Assembly: GCF_900184815.1 (NCBI RefSeq)
Contig: NZ_FXXQ01000006.1
Span: forward strand, 124,001 to 188,000
Source of the DNA: Boseongicola aestuarii
GTDB lineage: Bacteria > Pseudomonadota > Alphaproteobacteria > Rhodobacterales > Rhodobacteraceae
Length of the DNA: 64,000 nt
Direction: 5' to 3'
The notes under the pieces are model-generated. The model had not been told where the DNA came from. It was given only the letters and a program-made list of their open reading frames with translations, and ran no database searches. This document shows, piece after piece, positions 44,475-53,368 of this stretch (position 1 is the first letter of the stretch; each line of letters opens with the position of its first letter). The position numbers were made by a program, and so were the translations under genes.

Positions 44475-45457
44475 CACTGGTACGCTCGATCCTTTTGCGG
44501 CGTGAAGCTGGTATCGTTGTCATGATCTTCGCGTTTTGCCTCGCCGTTGGCCTTTACAAACCACACTTCCTGACCGTGCAAAGCCTGCGGATTATCCTTC
44601 TTCTGGTGCCATTGATCATGATCGGTGCGATGGCGCAGATGTTGGTGCTGGTGGCGCGACACGTTGATTTGTCGATCGGCTCGATACTTGGGTTCTCGGC
44701 GATGGTTGTTGGCCTGATGTATCGCGAGTTCCCTGATATCTACTGGCTTGTCGGTTTTCCGGTCGCCATTTTGACCGGAGCGTTTCTGGGGCTCGGCAAC
44801 GGGCTTTTGGTGACGATCTTCAGGCTGCCGTCCATTATCGTGACATTGGGCACCTTGAGCCTGTATCGCGGATTGACCTTCATTATCTCGGACGCACGCC
44901 AGATCAACCGATCCGTCATCCCGACCGAACTCAAGGCGATGTCTCGGACTTCGCCGATTTTTGATATTCCATGGATCATCTTGATCGCCTTCGGCGTCGC
45001 ATTGATGACCTACGTTGTTGCCCGTCACACTCAGCTTGGGCGCCAAATATATGCCCTTGGTTCAAACCCCGAGGCTGCGCCATTGCGTGGCATCGATGTC
45101 GCCAAGGTCACCTTGGTCGTGTTCACACTTGCAGGCGCTTTGAGCGGGCTTGCCGGAATTCTTTATGCAAGTCGATGGGGATTTGTGAACCCTTCCAATA
45201 CGGGTGCCGGCTTTGAATTTCAGGTGATCGCTGCGGTGGTGATTGGCGGAGTGTCGATCAACGGCGGTGTCGGAACAGTCAGCGGGACAGTTCTGGGTGT
45301 TCTGCTTTTAGGATGCGTTTCAGCCGCACTACCATTGCTTGGCATTCCCGGGTCCACGCAGAATGCGATCTATGGCGCGGTCATTCTTATCGCCTTGTTG
45401 ATTGACAGATCGGTCAGGCAACGCGGTGTGACAAGTTTGTCGAGGGCTGCGTCATGA
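44471..45457 (+). CDS. rhaP: Sugar ABC transporter permease (RhaP type)
   Basis: 328 residues from a TTG at 44471 that overlaps the ATPase stop (TTGA). RbsC-like, with about nine membrane segments, and VDLSIGSILGFSAM, GNGLLVTIFRLPSIIVTLGTL and GSNPEAAPLRGIDVAKV (EAA loop) as family motifs. One of two membrane subunits of the sugar importer. The TTG start is chosen because no ATG lies near the beginning of the family-like sequence. Ends with an ATGA overlap onto the second permease. Confidence 0.88.
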   Translation: MTLVRSILLRREAGIVVMIFAFCLAVGLYKPHFLTVQSLRIILLLVPLIMIGAMAQMLVLVARHVDLSIGSILGFSAMVVGLMYREFPDIYWLVGFPVAILTGAFLGLGNGLLVTIFRLPSIIVTLGTLSLYRGLTFIISDARQINRSVIPTELKAMSRTSPIFDIPWIILIAFGVALMTYVVARHTQLGRQIYALGSNPEAAPLRGIDVAKVTLVVFTLAGALSGLAGILYASRWGFVNPSNTGAGFEFQVIAAVVIGGVSINGGVGTVSGTVLGVLLLGCVSAALPLLGIPGSTQNAIYGAVILIALLIDRSVRQRGVTSLSRAAS

Positions 45458-46443
45458 TGAACTCTACCCCGGCACCGACACGCGAACTCGCCCCAGCGCG
45501 GCCAACATGGCACATCGTTTTGGTGCGCCCTGAAACAATGACTTTTCTCCTTCTCCTCTTCGGGCTGGTTGGCGCAAGTTTTTTGTCACCGTTCTTTTTG
45601 GACGCAGGTTACATCCTTCGAAGCTTCACACTGACCGCCGAAATGTCGATTGTTGCGCTTGTCCTCACGATGGTCGTGATCTCGGGCGAGATCGACCTGT
45701 CCCCCGCTGCCAACATGGCGCTATCGGCCTGTATTTTCGCCTGGGTTCAGGACGCAGGTGTTCCGCTTCCAATTGCCGTGATTGTCGGGCTTTTGGCGGG
45801 ATTGGCGATGGGCGCGCTTAATGCCTTCATGTCGATCCGGATGCAGTTGCCCTCGATTATTGTGACGATCGGTACCCTGATTTTTTTCCGAGGTCTGGCA
45901 CAGGTGATCGCCGGCGACCGGTCCATTCGTGTTCCCGATAGTTTTATCGGGATCAACAACGTCATGATTGCGGGTATCCCGCTTCCGGTCGTGATCTTCG
46001 TACTTGTTGCAATCTTGCTTGGACTGGTCCTTGGGACGACTGCAGTTGGCCGTCAGATCTATCAGATCGGAACAAATCAGCAGGCTGCTCTGCACGCAGG
46101 CATCAATGCCAAGAAGATCAAAGTGGGTTTGTTTCTGGTGCTTGGATTAGTCAGCGCGGCCGCTGGGATCATGGCCGCATCGCGCCTCGGGTCGGTAAGG
46201 TACGACCTGGTGCTTGGTGGTGAATTGCAAATGGTCCTAATGGCAATGCTTGGCGGCACCTACATTTTTGGCGGGCGCGGAACGATTTTGGGAACATTTC
46301 TGGCTGCGTGGCTGCTTGTAATCGTTTCGACTGGCATGACGGTCGCCAACTTGCTGCCAGCCATCCAGCTGACTGTACTTGGCATTTTATTAATCGTTGC
46401 AATTATCGCGACCAATTTCATTTACGCCCGAACCCAACGCTAA
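45454..46443 (+). CDS. rhaQ: Sugar ABC transporter permease (RhaQ type)
   Basis: 329 residues; ATG 45454, with a second ATG at 45457, overlapping rhaP. About nine membrane segments, GEIDLSPAANMALSA, RMQLPSIIVTIGTLIFFRGL and IGTNQQAALHAGINAKKIK motifs as in RbsC. Partner of the preceding permease; the two differ enough to form a heterodimer. The gap to the binding-protein gene is 58 bp and includes CTGGAGGAA as its ribosome-binding site. Confidence 0.9.
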   Translation: MMNSTPAPTRELAPARPTWHIVLVRPETMTFLLLLFGLVGASFLSPFFLDAGYILRSFTLTAEMSIVALVLTMVVISGEIDLSPAANMALSACIFAWVQDAGVPLPIAVIVGLLAGLAMGALNAFMSIRMQLPSIIVTIGTLIFFRGLAQVIAGDRSIRVPDSFIGINNVMIAGIPLPVVIFVLVAILLGLVLGTTAVGRQIYQIGTNQQAALHAGINAKKIKVGLFLVLGLVSAAAGIMAASRLGSVRYDLVLGGELQMVLMAMLGGTYIFGGRGTILGTFLAAWLLVIVSTGMTVANLLPAIQLTVLGILLIVAIIATNFIYARTQR

Positions 46444-46501
46444 AGGGCAAACCAAAGGCTCAACTGCCTGAACCTGAAAACTGCAACTGGAGGAAAAAAA
46501 G

Positions 46502-47497
46502 ATGTTAAAGAAATCACTACTCGCGGCGACAGCCGTACTTACACTGACTGCGGGCACCTCGACTGCCGAAGACATCGATATCGTCTTCGTCGGAAAGAAC
46601 ACCGGCAATCCATATTTCGACTCGCTCACTCAAGGCTTTGTGGATGCGTGCGAAGTTATCGCATGTAATTTCGAGTTCGTGGCTCCGGCCACTGCTGAAG
46701 CCACCTCCCAAATTCCTTTCCTGGAGGCTCAAATTCAGCGCGGAGTAGATGTGATAGCCATCTCGCCAAACTCGCCTGACGCTTTGAACCAGGTGTTCCA
46801 ATCCGCCCGCGATCAGGGGATCATTGTTCTGACCGTGAACGGTGACATCACTGGCAACGAGCAGTTCCGGGACGCAACGATCCTTCCAACAGACTTCACC
46901 AAAGTGGGCGCGGATCAGATCGAAATGGTCGGCTCTCTTATCGGGTACGAGGGTGAAATTGCCATTCTTTCTGCAACGACCGAAGCTCCTGATCAGAACT
47001 TCTGGATTGAAGGCATGAACGAGACGCTCGCCAATGATCCGAAGTACGCCAACATGACACTGGTTGCGACGGTCTACGGGGATGACCAGCCTGAGAAGTC
47101 GACCACGGAAATGGAAGCTCTTCTGGCGAACTTTCCTAATCTGAAAGGCGTGATTGCACCGACAACCGTCGGCATCGCGGCGGCTGCTCAGGTCGTGCAA
47201 AGCCGTGGTATTGCGGATCAGGTGAAAGTCACTGGCCTTGGGCTGCCTTCCGAGATGCGCGAGTTCGTCAAGGATGGGACTGTCGAAGGTTTCCAGCTTT
47301 GGTCACCTTACAACGAAGGTTGGTTGGCTTCCTACTTTGCGGTTGGTTTGAAAAACGGGACGATGACCAACGAAGTGGGTGGCACGTTTGAGGTTCCAAA
47401 TCTTGGGACAATCACTATTAACGAGGGAAATTCGATCAATACTCAAGCGGCACTTACCACGTTTAACGCCGACAACATTGACGACTTCGACTTCTAA
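46502..47497 (+). CDS. rhaS: Sugar ABC transporter substrate-binding protein (RhaS type)
   Basis: 331 residues with a signal peptide (cleavage near TSTA-E, residue ~22). Periplasmic-binding fold of the RbsB class: IDIVFVGKNTGNPYFDSLTQG at the first strand, VDVIAISPNSPDALN, and PNLKGVIAPTTVGIAAAAQ. RhaS-type proteins bind L-rhamnose, and the catabolic genes support that ligand. Placing the binding protein last in the operon, after the permeases, is less common; a strong hairpin follows it. Confidence 0.9.
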   Translation: MLKKSLLAATAVLTLTAGTSTAEDIDIVFVGKNTGNPYFDSLTQGFVDACEVIACNFEFVAPATAEATSQIPFLEAQIQRGVDVIAISPNSPDALNQVFQSARDQGIIVLTVNGDITGNEQFRDATILPTDFTKVGADQIEMVGSLIGYEGEIAILSATTEAPDQNFWIEGMNETLANDPKYANMTLVATVYGDDQPEKSTTEMEALLANFPNLKGVIAPTTVGIAAAAQVVQSRGIADQVKVTGLGLPSEMREFVKDGTVEGFQLWSPYNEGWLASYFAVGLKNGTMTNEVGGTFEVPNLGTITINEGNSINTQAALTTFNADNIDDFDF

Positions 47498-47505
47498 AAG
47501 AAACG

Positions 47506-47530
47506 GGCGGGTGCCGCAACGGCGCCCGCC
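47506..47530 (+). terminator. Strong hairpin downstream of rhaS
   Basis: GGCGGGTGCCG (47506-47516) pairs with CGGCGCCCGCC (47520-47530) around a 3-base loop, with one mismatched pair. No T-run follows (next bases AACTTCTGC), so it may act as a 3' mRNA stabiliser or a weak terminator before the SDR remnant. Confidence 0.55.
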
Positions 47531-47551
47531 AACTTCTGCATAGAGGATACG

Positions 47552-47784
47552 ATGAACACCTGTGACTTCCAGGGTCGCATCGCCGTGACGCCAGAGGTTG
47601 CAGAGACGAAAATTGCGCTCAGCAGAACCCTGAATTCCTGAAACAGATCGTGTCCAAAATCCCGCGAGTTCGCATGGTTGAACCGCGGGAAACCGTTTCA
47701 ATGATCTGCTTTTGGGCCTGCAAGGAAAATCCGTTCATCGCCGGCGCGGTCTTTGATTTGTCAAGCGATCGCGAAACCTACTGA
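47552..47784 (+). pseudogene. Collapsed SDR oxidoreductase gene (ends retained, middle deleted)
   Basis: An ATG at 47552 opens a frame reading MNTCDFQGRIAVT, like the start of an SDR up to the first strand of the Rossmann fold, but it then drifts and stops at 47638-47640. In another frame (ending with TGA at 47782-47784) the DNA reads EFLKQIVSKIPR, PRETVSMICFWA, then KENPFIAGAVFDLSS and RETY. That is the C-terminal end of an SDR, matching the usual F-I-T-G-A-V-F-D-L-S-G-G-R-A-T-Y. About 200 central codons are therefore missing. Its position after rhaS suggests it was a sugar or keto-deoxy-acid dehydrogenase of the rhamnose pathway. Confidence 0.7.
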
Positions 47785-47890
47785 TACTCAAAAACGTGTC
47801 AAAACGAAGAACTTGGTTCTTTGGCGCCCGGGTTCCCTGACGAAAAGACGCGGCCTTCCTTTTCGTGGTTTTCTGCGCCACAACTTGTTT

Positions 47891-48553
47891 ATGGCAAATC
47901 TCGCATCTCTTCTGCGGCGCGTCGCAGCCCGCATGGTCGGGCACACCTTGGCGCTTGTCGCACGGTTCATCACGGCCGTGCGCGCTGACTGGCGAGGTAT
48001 TGAGCCTGTTGCAAAGCAGCGTGTCTATTATGCCAATCATGTTAGCAACGCTGACATGCCCATGATCTGGACCGTCCTCCCAGGACATATTCGCAGGCAA
48101 ACCAGACCAGTGGCAGCGGCTGACTACTGGCTTCAAAACAGGCTTCGGGCGTTTGTCGGGCCAGAGGTTTTCAACTGCGTTCTTGTTGACCGCCGCCCGG
48201 AGGCGCGCACCGAGGATCCAATGGAAAAGATCATCGAAGCACTGGATGAGGGATCTTCTCTGATCATCTTTCCGGAAGGTAACCGGAACATGACGGATGA
48301 ACCACTTCTGCCCTTCCGAGCAGGTCTCTACAATATGGGCAAGGCGCGACCTGACGTGGATCTTGTTCCGACATGGATTGCGAATCTGAACGAGATCATG
48401 CCCAAAGGCGAAATCATTCCGTTGCCGCTGATATGTACAGTGACGTTCGGAGCCCCAATCCACGTCGAAGACGGAGAATCCAAGGACGCATTCCTGAAGC
48501 GGGCAGCTAGCGCATTGGTCGCGCTTTCGACCCCGCAGAGGGGATTTGACTGA
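47891..48553 (+). CDS. 1-acyl-sn-glycerol-3-phosphate acyltransferase-like protein (PlsC family)
   Basis: 220 residues from ATG 47891; the open frame continues upstream across the SDR remnant but without protein-like content there. YANHVSNADMPMIW is a variant of the H-x4-D acyltransferase motif, and IIFPEGNRN matches the F-P-E-G-T-R glycerol-phosphate-binding motif with N for T. The protein lacks the usual long N-terminal membrane helix. It would acylate lysophosphatidate or a related lipid. The stop shares its last base with the ATG of the CdsA-like gene (TGATG), so the two act as a pair. Confidence 0.82.
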   Translation: MANLASLLRRVAARMVGHTLALVARFITAVRADWRGIEPVAKQRVYYANHVSNADMPMIWTVLPGHIRRQTRPVAAADYWLQNRLRAFVGPEVFNCVLVDRRPEARTEDPMEKIIEALDEGSSLIIFPEGNRNMTDEPLLPFRAGLYNMGKARPDVDLVPTWIANLNEIMPKGEIIPLPLICTVTFGAPIHVEDGESKDAFLKRAASALVALSTPQRGFD

Positions 48554-49497
48554 TGGCCAGCCAGACTACGCTTGATATTCTGCTTCTTAGCTTTGGCGTC
48601 TTCGGGCTTCTCATCGCGCTTACACTACTGGGCGAGTTTTTGCGTGCTCGCCTTCCCGTCGGTCAGACCAATCCAGTTGTTGAGGCCTTTATGGTGCGGG
48701 TTCACTCTTGGTGGGGTCTGACCATTGTTCTGTCGTTGGCGGTGTTGAGCGGAAAGGCCGGCGTCATTCTCCTTTTTGGCTTCGTGAGCTTTGCGGCATT
48801 ACGTGAATTCCTGACGTTTACCAGCAAGCGACAGGCCGATCACCTTTCGCTGGTCCTTGCATTTTTTGTGATCTTGCCACTTCAATATGTTTTCGTCGCG
48901 TTTGACTGGATTGGCCTGTTCACGGTTCTTGTGCCTGTCTACGCATTTCTCCTTTTGCCCATCATCAGCGCTCTGAGAGGAGATACCAACCGGTTCCTAA
49001 TCCGTGTGGCGGAAACACAATGGGCCCTGATGATCTGCGTTTATTGCATCAGTCATGTTCCGGCGCTTTTGACGTATGACATGCCAGATGGATCGGATCG
49101 CTCGATCTTGCTTATCGTTTTCTTTGCGATGGTGGTGCAATTGGGGGATCTCTTCGAGTATTACGCCGGCCGCACTTTTGGACGCCGCAAAATTGCTCCG
49201 GGGCTGTCTCCGAAGACGCTGACTGGTCTCTTGGCAGGTGTCCTTGGCGCTGCCGTAGTAGGGGCGGTTTTAAGCTGGATTACTCCGTTTGGCGTTGCGG
49301 GTGCGGCCGCGATGGCTGCGCTGGCATCAATCACTGGTATGTTTGGCAGTATCGTTTTCGCCGCGATCAAAAGTGACAAGAGCGTCAAGGATTGGTCGCA
49401 CCTCATTCCGGGGCAGGGTGGTTTCCTCGACCAATTGGACAGCGTAATTTTTGCAGCACCCGTGTTCTATCATGTGACGCATTTGGTATGGGGGTGA
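48553..49497 (+). CDS. Phosphatidate cytidylyltransferase (CdsA family)
   Basis: 314 residues, eight or so membrane segments. The C-terminal motif SDKSVKDWSHLIPGQGGFLDQLDS corresponds to the CdsA signature (S-x-x-K-R-x-x-x-x-K-D-x-x-x-x-x-P-G-H-G-G-x-x-D-R-x-D) with Gln in place of two usual residues. It would make CDP-diacylglycerol from phosphatidate and CTP. Coupled to the preceding acyltransferase, a pair also seen as an accessory set beside the housekeeping copies. Whether the H-to-Q change alters activity is unknown. Confidence 0.83.
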   Translation: MASQTTLDILLLSFGVFGLLIALTLLGEFLRARLPVGQTNPVVEAFMVRVHSWWGLTIVLSLAVLSGKAGVILLFGFVSFAALREFLTFTSKRQADHLSLVLAFFVILPLQYVFVAFDWIGLFTVLVPVYAFLLLPIISALRGDTNRFLIRVAETQWALMICVYCISHVPALLTYDMPDGSDRSILLIVFFAMVVQLGDLFEYYAGRTFGRRKIAPGLSPKTLTGLLAGVLGAAVVGAVLSWITPFGVAGAAAMAALASITGMFGSIVFAAIKSDKSVKDWSHLIPGQGGFLDQLDSVIFAAPVFYHVTHLVWG

Positions 49498-49929
49498 AGA
49501 TTAGCTCGCCGAAACAACCGCCAAAACGTTACTTGGATGGTTTGCCGCCGGGATAAAACCCTATGATGTTTTGCGCCTCCCTGTTTCACTCGTGCGGCGG
49601 GCCTCAAACAGCGCGTAGCGTTTGGTGCAATGAGCGGTCAAATCCAACGCTAGCTTTGTAAGTTTGCTCACGGATTTGGTCCAATGAGACGGCCGTAAGT
49701 GCCTCAAAGTTCACTTAAAGCAATCTCCGTTTTGCCAACTTTCCTGCATACCACTGAAGGTTAACGGGTAGGTTCTACCTGTCACAAAAGGATCGCGAAT
49801 GGCGTGCGTCGAGCAATTGACCAACTTCCAGAACGCTGCATTTTGCGCGAACTCTTTAACTGTGGAGGCATCCCCTTTCGGACAACAGAAAGCGATGAAG
49901 GGGAATTCACCTGAGCTTATGTGGTATGC
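49498..49929. other. 432-bp upstream region with a short leader frame overlapping the FHA gene
   Basis: Most of this stretch has no coding signal. Near its end, AAAGGA followed six bases later by an ATG at 49799 opens a 47-codon frame (starting MACVEQLTNF) that stops at 49940-49942, thirteen bases inside the FHA gene. The FHA ATG itself has no good ribosome-binding site, so the short frame could act as a translational leader. I do not recognise the peptide. Confidence 0.4.
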
Positions 49930-50589
49930 ATGGCGATCTTGATCAATCTGCAGAGGCTGTTCGCGCGCGATACTACAGGCCCGTTGCCTGAACCTGAAAC
50001 GATGCCAGACGCGAACGAGACTACGCAGACAATTGACAATGTTGTGGGCATAGACGCCGCCAAAATCGGCGGCCCCGTCGGGACAACAAATACGAACGGC
50101 GATCCGTCTGGGCGACCAAGTGGTCGCAGCGGTCGTGTGCGCACGAGGCTTTTACCAGAGGGTGAAGAGGACAAGCCGTATTCACCCGGTGAAGGTTCGG
50201 ACCACAACGGGGGTGGGCAAGTGCGTCGTCCGGTCGGATGGCTAGTGATAATTGACGGTCCCGGAACTGGAGACTGGTTCGCTCTGGAAAGCGGACTGAC
50301 CCATTTGGGGCGCGGCGCGGACCAGAATGTCTGTATCGACTTCGGGGATCAGACCATTTCGCGTCAAAGCCATGCGTTTATCACTTATGATATTGCGCAC
50401 CACCGTCTACAACTCAGCCATGGCGAGAGCAGAAACCGCACACGGCTGAACGGCGTTGTGGTTGACGGTAAAGTTGCGTTGACCCACGGCGACAGCATCT
50501 CAATTGGCAAGACGACTCTGCGGATTGCGGTATTCTGCGACGATCAATTCAGCTGGCCTCCCATAATCGACAAAGGAGGATCGAAATGA
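49930..50589 (+). CDS. FHA-domain protein
   Basis: 219 residues from ATG 49930; an in-frame GTG at 49921 is possible. The first ~105 residues are Gly/Pro/Thr-rich and probably disordered (SGRPSGRSGRVRTRL). Residues ~110-205 form an FHA domain: LTHLGRGADQN, then TISRQSHAFITYD and LNGVVVDGKVALTHGD, with the Arg, Ser and His that hold phosphothreonine. It should bind a phosphorylated partner in the cytoplasm. The stop overlaps the PP2C gene (ATGA), so the pair is a phospho-signalling module. No Ser/Thr kinase is in the window. Confidence 0.87.
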   Translation: MAILINLQRLFARDTTGPLPEPETMPDANETTQTIDNVVGIDAAKIGGPVGTTNTNGDPSGRPSGRSGRVRTRLLPEGEEDKPYSPGEGSDHNGGGQVRRPVGWLVIIDGPGTGDWFALESGLTHLGRGADQNVCIDFGDQTISRQSHAFITYDIAHHRLQLSHGESRNRTRLNGVVVDGKVALTHGDSISIGKTTLRIAVFCDDQFSWPPIIDKGGSK

Positions 50590-51470
50590 CCTCACAAACA
50601 TACGCTCGTTATGATGTGGCCACGGCCCTTGGGCAGGGCATGCGGGAAATACAGGAAGACGCTGTTGTGACGGATTTCCCGGCAGGTATGGACGTCGGCT
50701 TCGTGGTTCTTGCGGATGGCATGGGCGGGCACGCGGCCGGCGAGATCGCCAGTTTGATCCTTGTGACTGAAGTGTTCGCCGAGCTTAAATTCAAGCTGGC
50801 TGATTTGAAAAAACATGAAGAGCATATCCCGGCAATTCTGAAAAACGCAGCGATGACTTCCAATGCATGCATCCGCGACTACGTTTCAGAAAACCCCGGC
50901 AATTACGGAATGGGCGCTACTCTGGTGGCGCCATTGCTGATTGAAGACCGCCTGTATTGGATTTCTGTTGGGGACTCGCCGCTTTACCTACAGCGCGGCG
51001 GAAAAATTCGGCAGTTGAATGAAGATCACTCGATGGCACCGGAAATTGATGGCATGGTATCTTCGGGATTGCTATCGCCCGAGGAGGCTCTTGATCATCC
51101 TGACCGAAATTGCCTCCGTTCAGTGCTGCTGGGTGATAGCGTGGCCAAGATCGACTGCCCCCAAGACCCTTTGCAAGTGGAGGAAGGCGACATAATCTTG
51201 GTTGCCAGTGACGGACTTCAATCCTTGCGCGATTCCGAGATTTCCACCGTTCTGCGAGAGAACGAGGAGCGTTCGGCGACAGAGATTGCGTTTGCGCTTC
51301 TCAAGACAGTGAATGCGCTGAAGGATCCCGATCAGGACAATATTTCAATCTCAATAATCAAAGTGAACCGCTCGCAGGCGGCGTCGATGATTGTCCCTCA
51401 ATATCGCTCGCGTCGCGCTGCCGGGGCCATGTCTCAAACGCGATTGCTTTCATTCTACGGCAAGAACTGA
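50586..51470 (+). CDS. PP2C-family serine/threonine phosphatase
   Basis: 294 residues; AAAGGAGG precedes the ATG. REIQEDAVV and VLADGMGGHAAGEIA give the first metal-binding acidic residues; GMGATLVAPLL, VGDSPLYLQRGG, VASDGLQSL and DPDQDNISISI complete the PP2C motifs. It removes phosphate from Ser/Thr with Mn2+/Mg2+. FHA-PP2C pairs usually accompany a Hanks-type kinase, in some species with type VI secretion; neither is visible here. A ~40-residue basic C-terminal tail follows the catalytic core. Confidence 0.9.
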   Translation: MTSQTYARYDVATALGQGMREIQEDAVVTDFPAGMDVGFVVLADGMGGHAAGEIASLILVTEVFAELKFKLADLKKHEEHIPAILKNAAMTSNACIRDYVSENPGNYGMGATLVAPLLIEDRLYWISVGDSPLYLQRGGKIRQLNEDHSMAPEIDGMVSSGLLSPEEALDHPDRNCLRSVLLGDSVAKIDCPQDPLQVEEGDIILVASDGLQSLRDSEISTVLRENEERSATEIAFALLKTVNALKDPDQDNISISIIKVNRSQAASMIVPQYRSRRAAGAMSQTRLLSFYGKN

Positions 51471-51864
51471 GTCCAGCAGCTTTCCAATTGCTCTGAGTAG
51501 TTTGTTTGCGAACAGTGCTTCGTCTTCCGAACCGCTTATCTGCGCCTCTGATCTGACATCGCCCAACATTGTGATAGCCGCAGCGTGTAATAACCCGCCG
51601 CTATTGAGGTATTCATCTATCGTATGCTGTCCTTACAAAAGGACGGTACCGGCCGGAAGTTCATTACGAACGTCTAGGTGAAGAGTTCCGCGGCTTTCGC
51701 AGGAGCTATCTAAATTGATCACTTCGTTGCGCTGCAAGATTCCGTCTCCCGTCGGGTTGTACTCAAGTCACGGCAACAGGCCCCCGACACTTCCTCGTTA
51801 ATTCCCGTTCAAGGAGAGAATGTGACTAGAATTAAGTAGGTTGTGGATCTGTTCGGACCAAACG
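51450..51864 (-). other. Gene-poor region with an interrupted minus-strand frame
   Basis: 458 bp separate the PP2C gene and the second TRAP operon. On the minus strand, from 51767 down to 51450, one frame is open except for a single TAA at 51635-51633. It reads NEVINLDSSCESRGTL and RNELPAGTVLL before the stop, then TIDEYLNSGGLLHAAAITML, SGSEDEALFANKLLRAI and a final TGA at 51450, 21 bases inside the PP2C gene. It looks protein-like but matches no family I know. It could be a decayed gene or chance. Confidence 0.35.
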
Positions 51865-51889
51865 AAAAACGGCCCCCGATAGGGAGCCG
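51865..51889 (-). terminator. Rho-independent terminator of the second TRAP operon
   Basis: On the minus strand CGGCTCCC-TATC-GGGGGCCG (51889 to 51870) forms an 8-bp stem with one mismatch and a 4-base loop, followed at once by TTTTT (51869-51865). It lies 40-64 bp after the dctM stop at 51929. Confidence 0.8.
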
Positions 51890-51928
51890 CTTCATACTTT
51901 TTCTTGCTGTTCAGCAGGACGCGTTTGG

Positions 51929-53365
51929 CTAGTTTCCGTAAGCCACCGATGGCAGCCAGGTCACAAGGGCCGGGAACTCGAAAACGATAAACAGGCCGAG
52001 GATTTGCAGAAGAACAAACGGGATCACACCTTTGTAGATATGAGCGATTGTCACACCTGGCGGGCAGACGCCCTTCAAATAGAACAGAGCAAATCCCACA
52101 GGTGGCGTCAAAAACGACGTTTGTAATGTCACGGCCACCAATATCGCGAACCAGGTCACGACTGGTTCCGCAACCTGATTGAAGTCCGGGATGTCGCCTT
52201 CGATACCGAGACCCTGAATAATTGGAAGCATCAGTGGCATGATGATAATCGTTATCTCGATCCAATCGAGCAGGAACCCTAGTAGGAAGATTATGAACAG
52301 GATGAACAAGATAACCGAGTAGGGGTCGCTGAAAACCGATAAGACCAAACCTTCGATGATCTCATCTCCACCATACCGACGCAGGATGAAAGCAAAGAAA
52401 TTGGCGGCCAAGAAGATACCGACAATGTAGCCGGATGTGTTCAAAGTCGAACGACTTACTTCTTTCAGGACCTTGAAGTTAAGTCTTCTGTTGGCAAGCG
52501 CCAGAAGTGTCGCCCCCAAGGCGCCCAAGCCAGAGGCTTCGGTCGGCGTTGCGATACCTCCAAAAATCGAGCCAAGCACGAGAAGGATAAGAAACATCGG
52601 CGGGACGACCGCCTTCAACACTTCAAACACAACCGGCCAGCCAACCTCCTCGGTTTTCTCCGGAGGTGGCATCGAGTCGGGCTTGATCAGGCCATAAATG
52701 ACGATGAACGTGATATAGAGTGCACCTAGTATTAGTCCCGGAAAGAGGGCGCCCATGAACAGGTCACCAAGGCTGATAGCCAATTGGTCCGACATGATTA
52801 CCAACATGATGGATGGCGGAATGAGAATACCAAGTGTGCCGGCCGACGCGATGGTGCCCGTCGCGATCGGTTTTGAGTAGTTCTGCGCCATCATGGCAGG
52901 CAGCGCCATGACACCAAGAAGGGTAACGGACGCACCGATAACACCGGTTGATGCTGCAAGAATGATCCCGATCAACAATACCGTTAGCGACAAGCCGCCT
53001 CGTAGTCCGCCAAATAGCTTCTGCATCGCATGCATCATGCGCTGAGCGACCCCGGATTGATCCAGCATCAAACCCATGAAGATGAACATTGGCAGAGCGA
53101 CAAGAACTGGATTCTTAACTGTGCTGCCGAAAATCCGTCCCGAAAGTGCCCCAAGTTTTTGATAATCAATCCCTGTGCGGTCAAATTCGATAAGACCGCG
53201 GAAAAAACTGCGGTTAGGATCGAGGAACACCTCGGCAATCACCACGAATACAAGGCTGACCCCGACAAGAGCCATCGCAACCGGAATGCCGCGGAACAGC
53301 ATCCAGATGAACGTCAAGAACATCGCAATGACCGCGATTTCGTTAAGTGTCAGTAGTTCAAACAT
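51929..53365 (-). CDS. dctM: TRAP transporter large permease subunit (DctM)
   Basis: 478 residues, about 12 membrane segments. FRGIPVAMALVGVSLVF, GTLGILIPPSIMLVI and LTPPVGFALFYLKGV are DctM motifs. It is longer than the first DctM in this window (435 residues) because of an enlarged loop near residues 40-75; together with the larger DctQ this places it in the TRAP subgroup associated with alpha-keto acid, mannitol or aromatic-sulfonate-type substrates. Third gene of a leftward dctP-dctQ-dctM operon, 3 bp after dctQ. Confidence 0.92.
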   Translation of the reverse strand: MFELLTLNEIAVIAMFLTFIWMLFRGIPVAMALVGVSLVFVVIAEVFLDPNRSFFRGLIEFDRTGIDYQKLGALSGRIFGSTVKNPVLVALPMFIFMGLMLDQSGVAQRMMHAMQKLFGGLRGGLSLTVLLIGIILAASTGVIGASVTLLGVMALPAMMAQNYSKPIATGTIASAGTLGILIPPSIMLVIMSDQLAISLGDLFMGALFPGLILGALYITFIVIYGLIKPDSMPPPEKTEEVGWPVVFEVLKAVVPPMFLILLVLGSIFGGIATPTEASGLGALGATLLALANRRLNFKVLKEVSRSTLNTSGYIVGIFLAANFFAFILRRYGGDEIIEGLVLSVFSDPYSVILFILFIIFLLGFLLDWIEITIIIMPLMLPIIQGLGIEGDIPDFNQVAEPVVTWFAILVAVTLQTSFLTPPVGFALFYLKGVCPPGVTIAHIYKGVIPFVLLQILGLFIVFEFPALVTWLPSVAYGN

Positions 53366-53368
53366 GGT

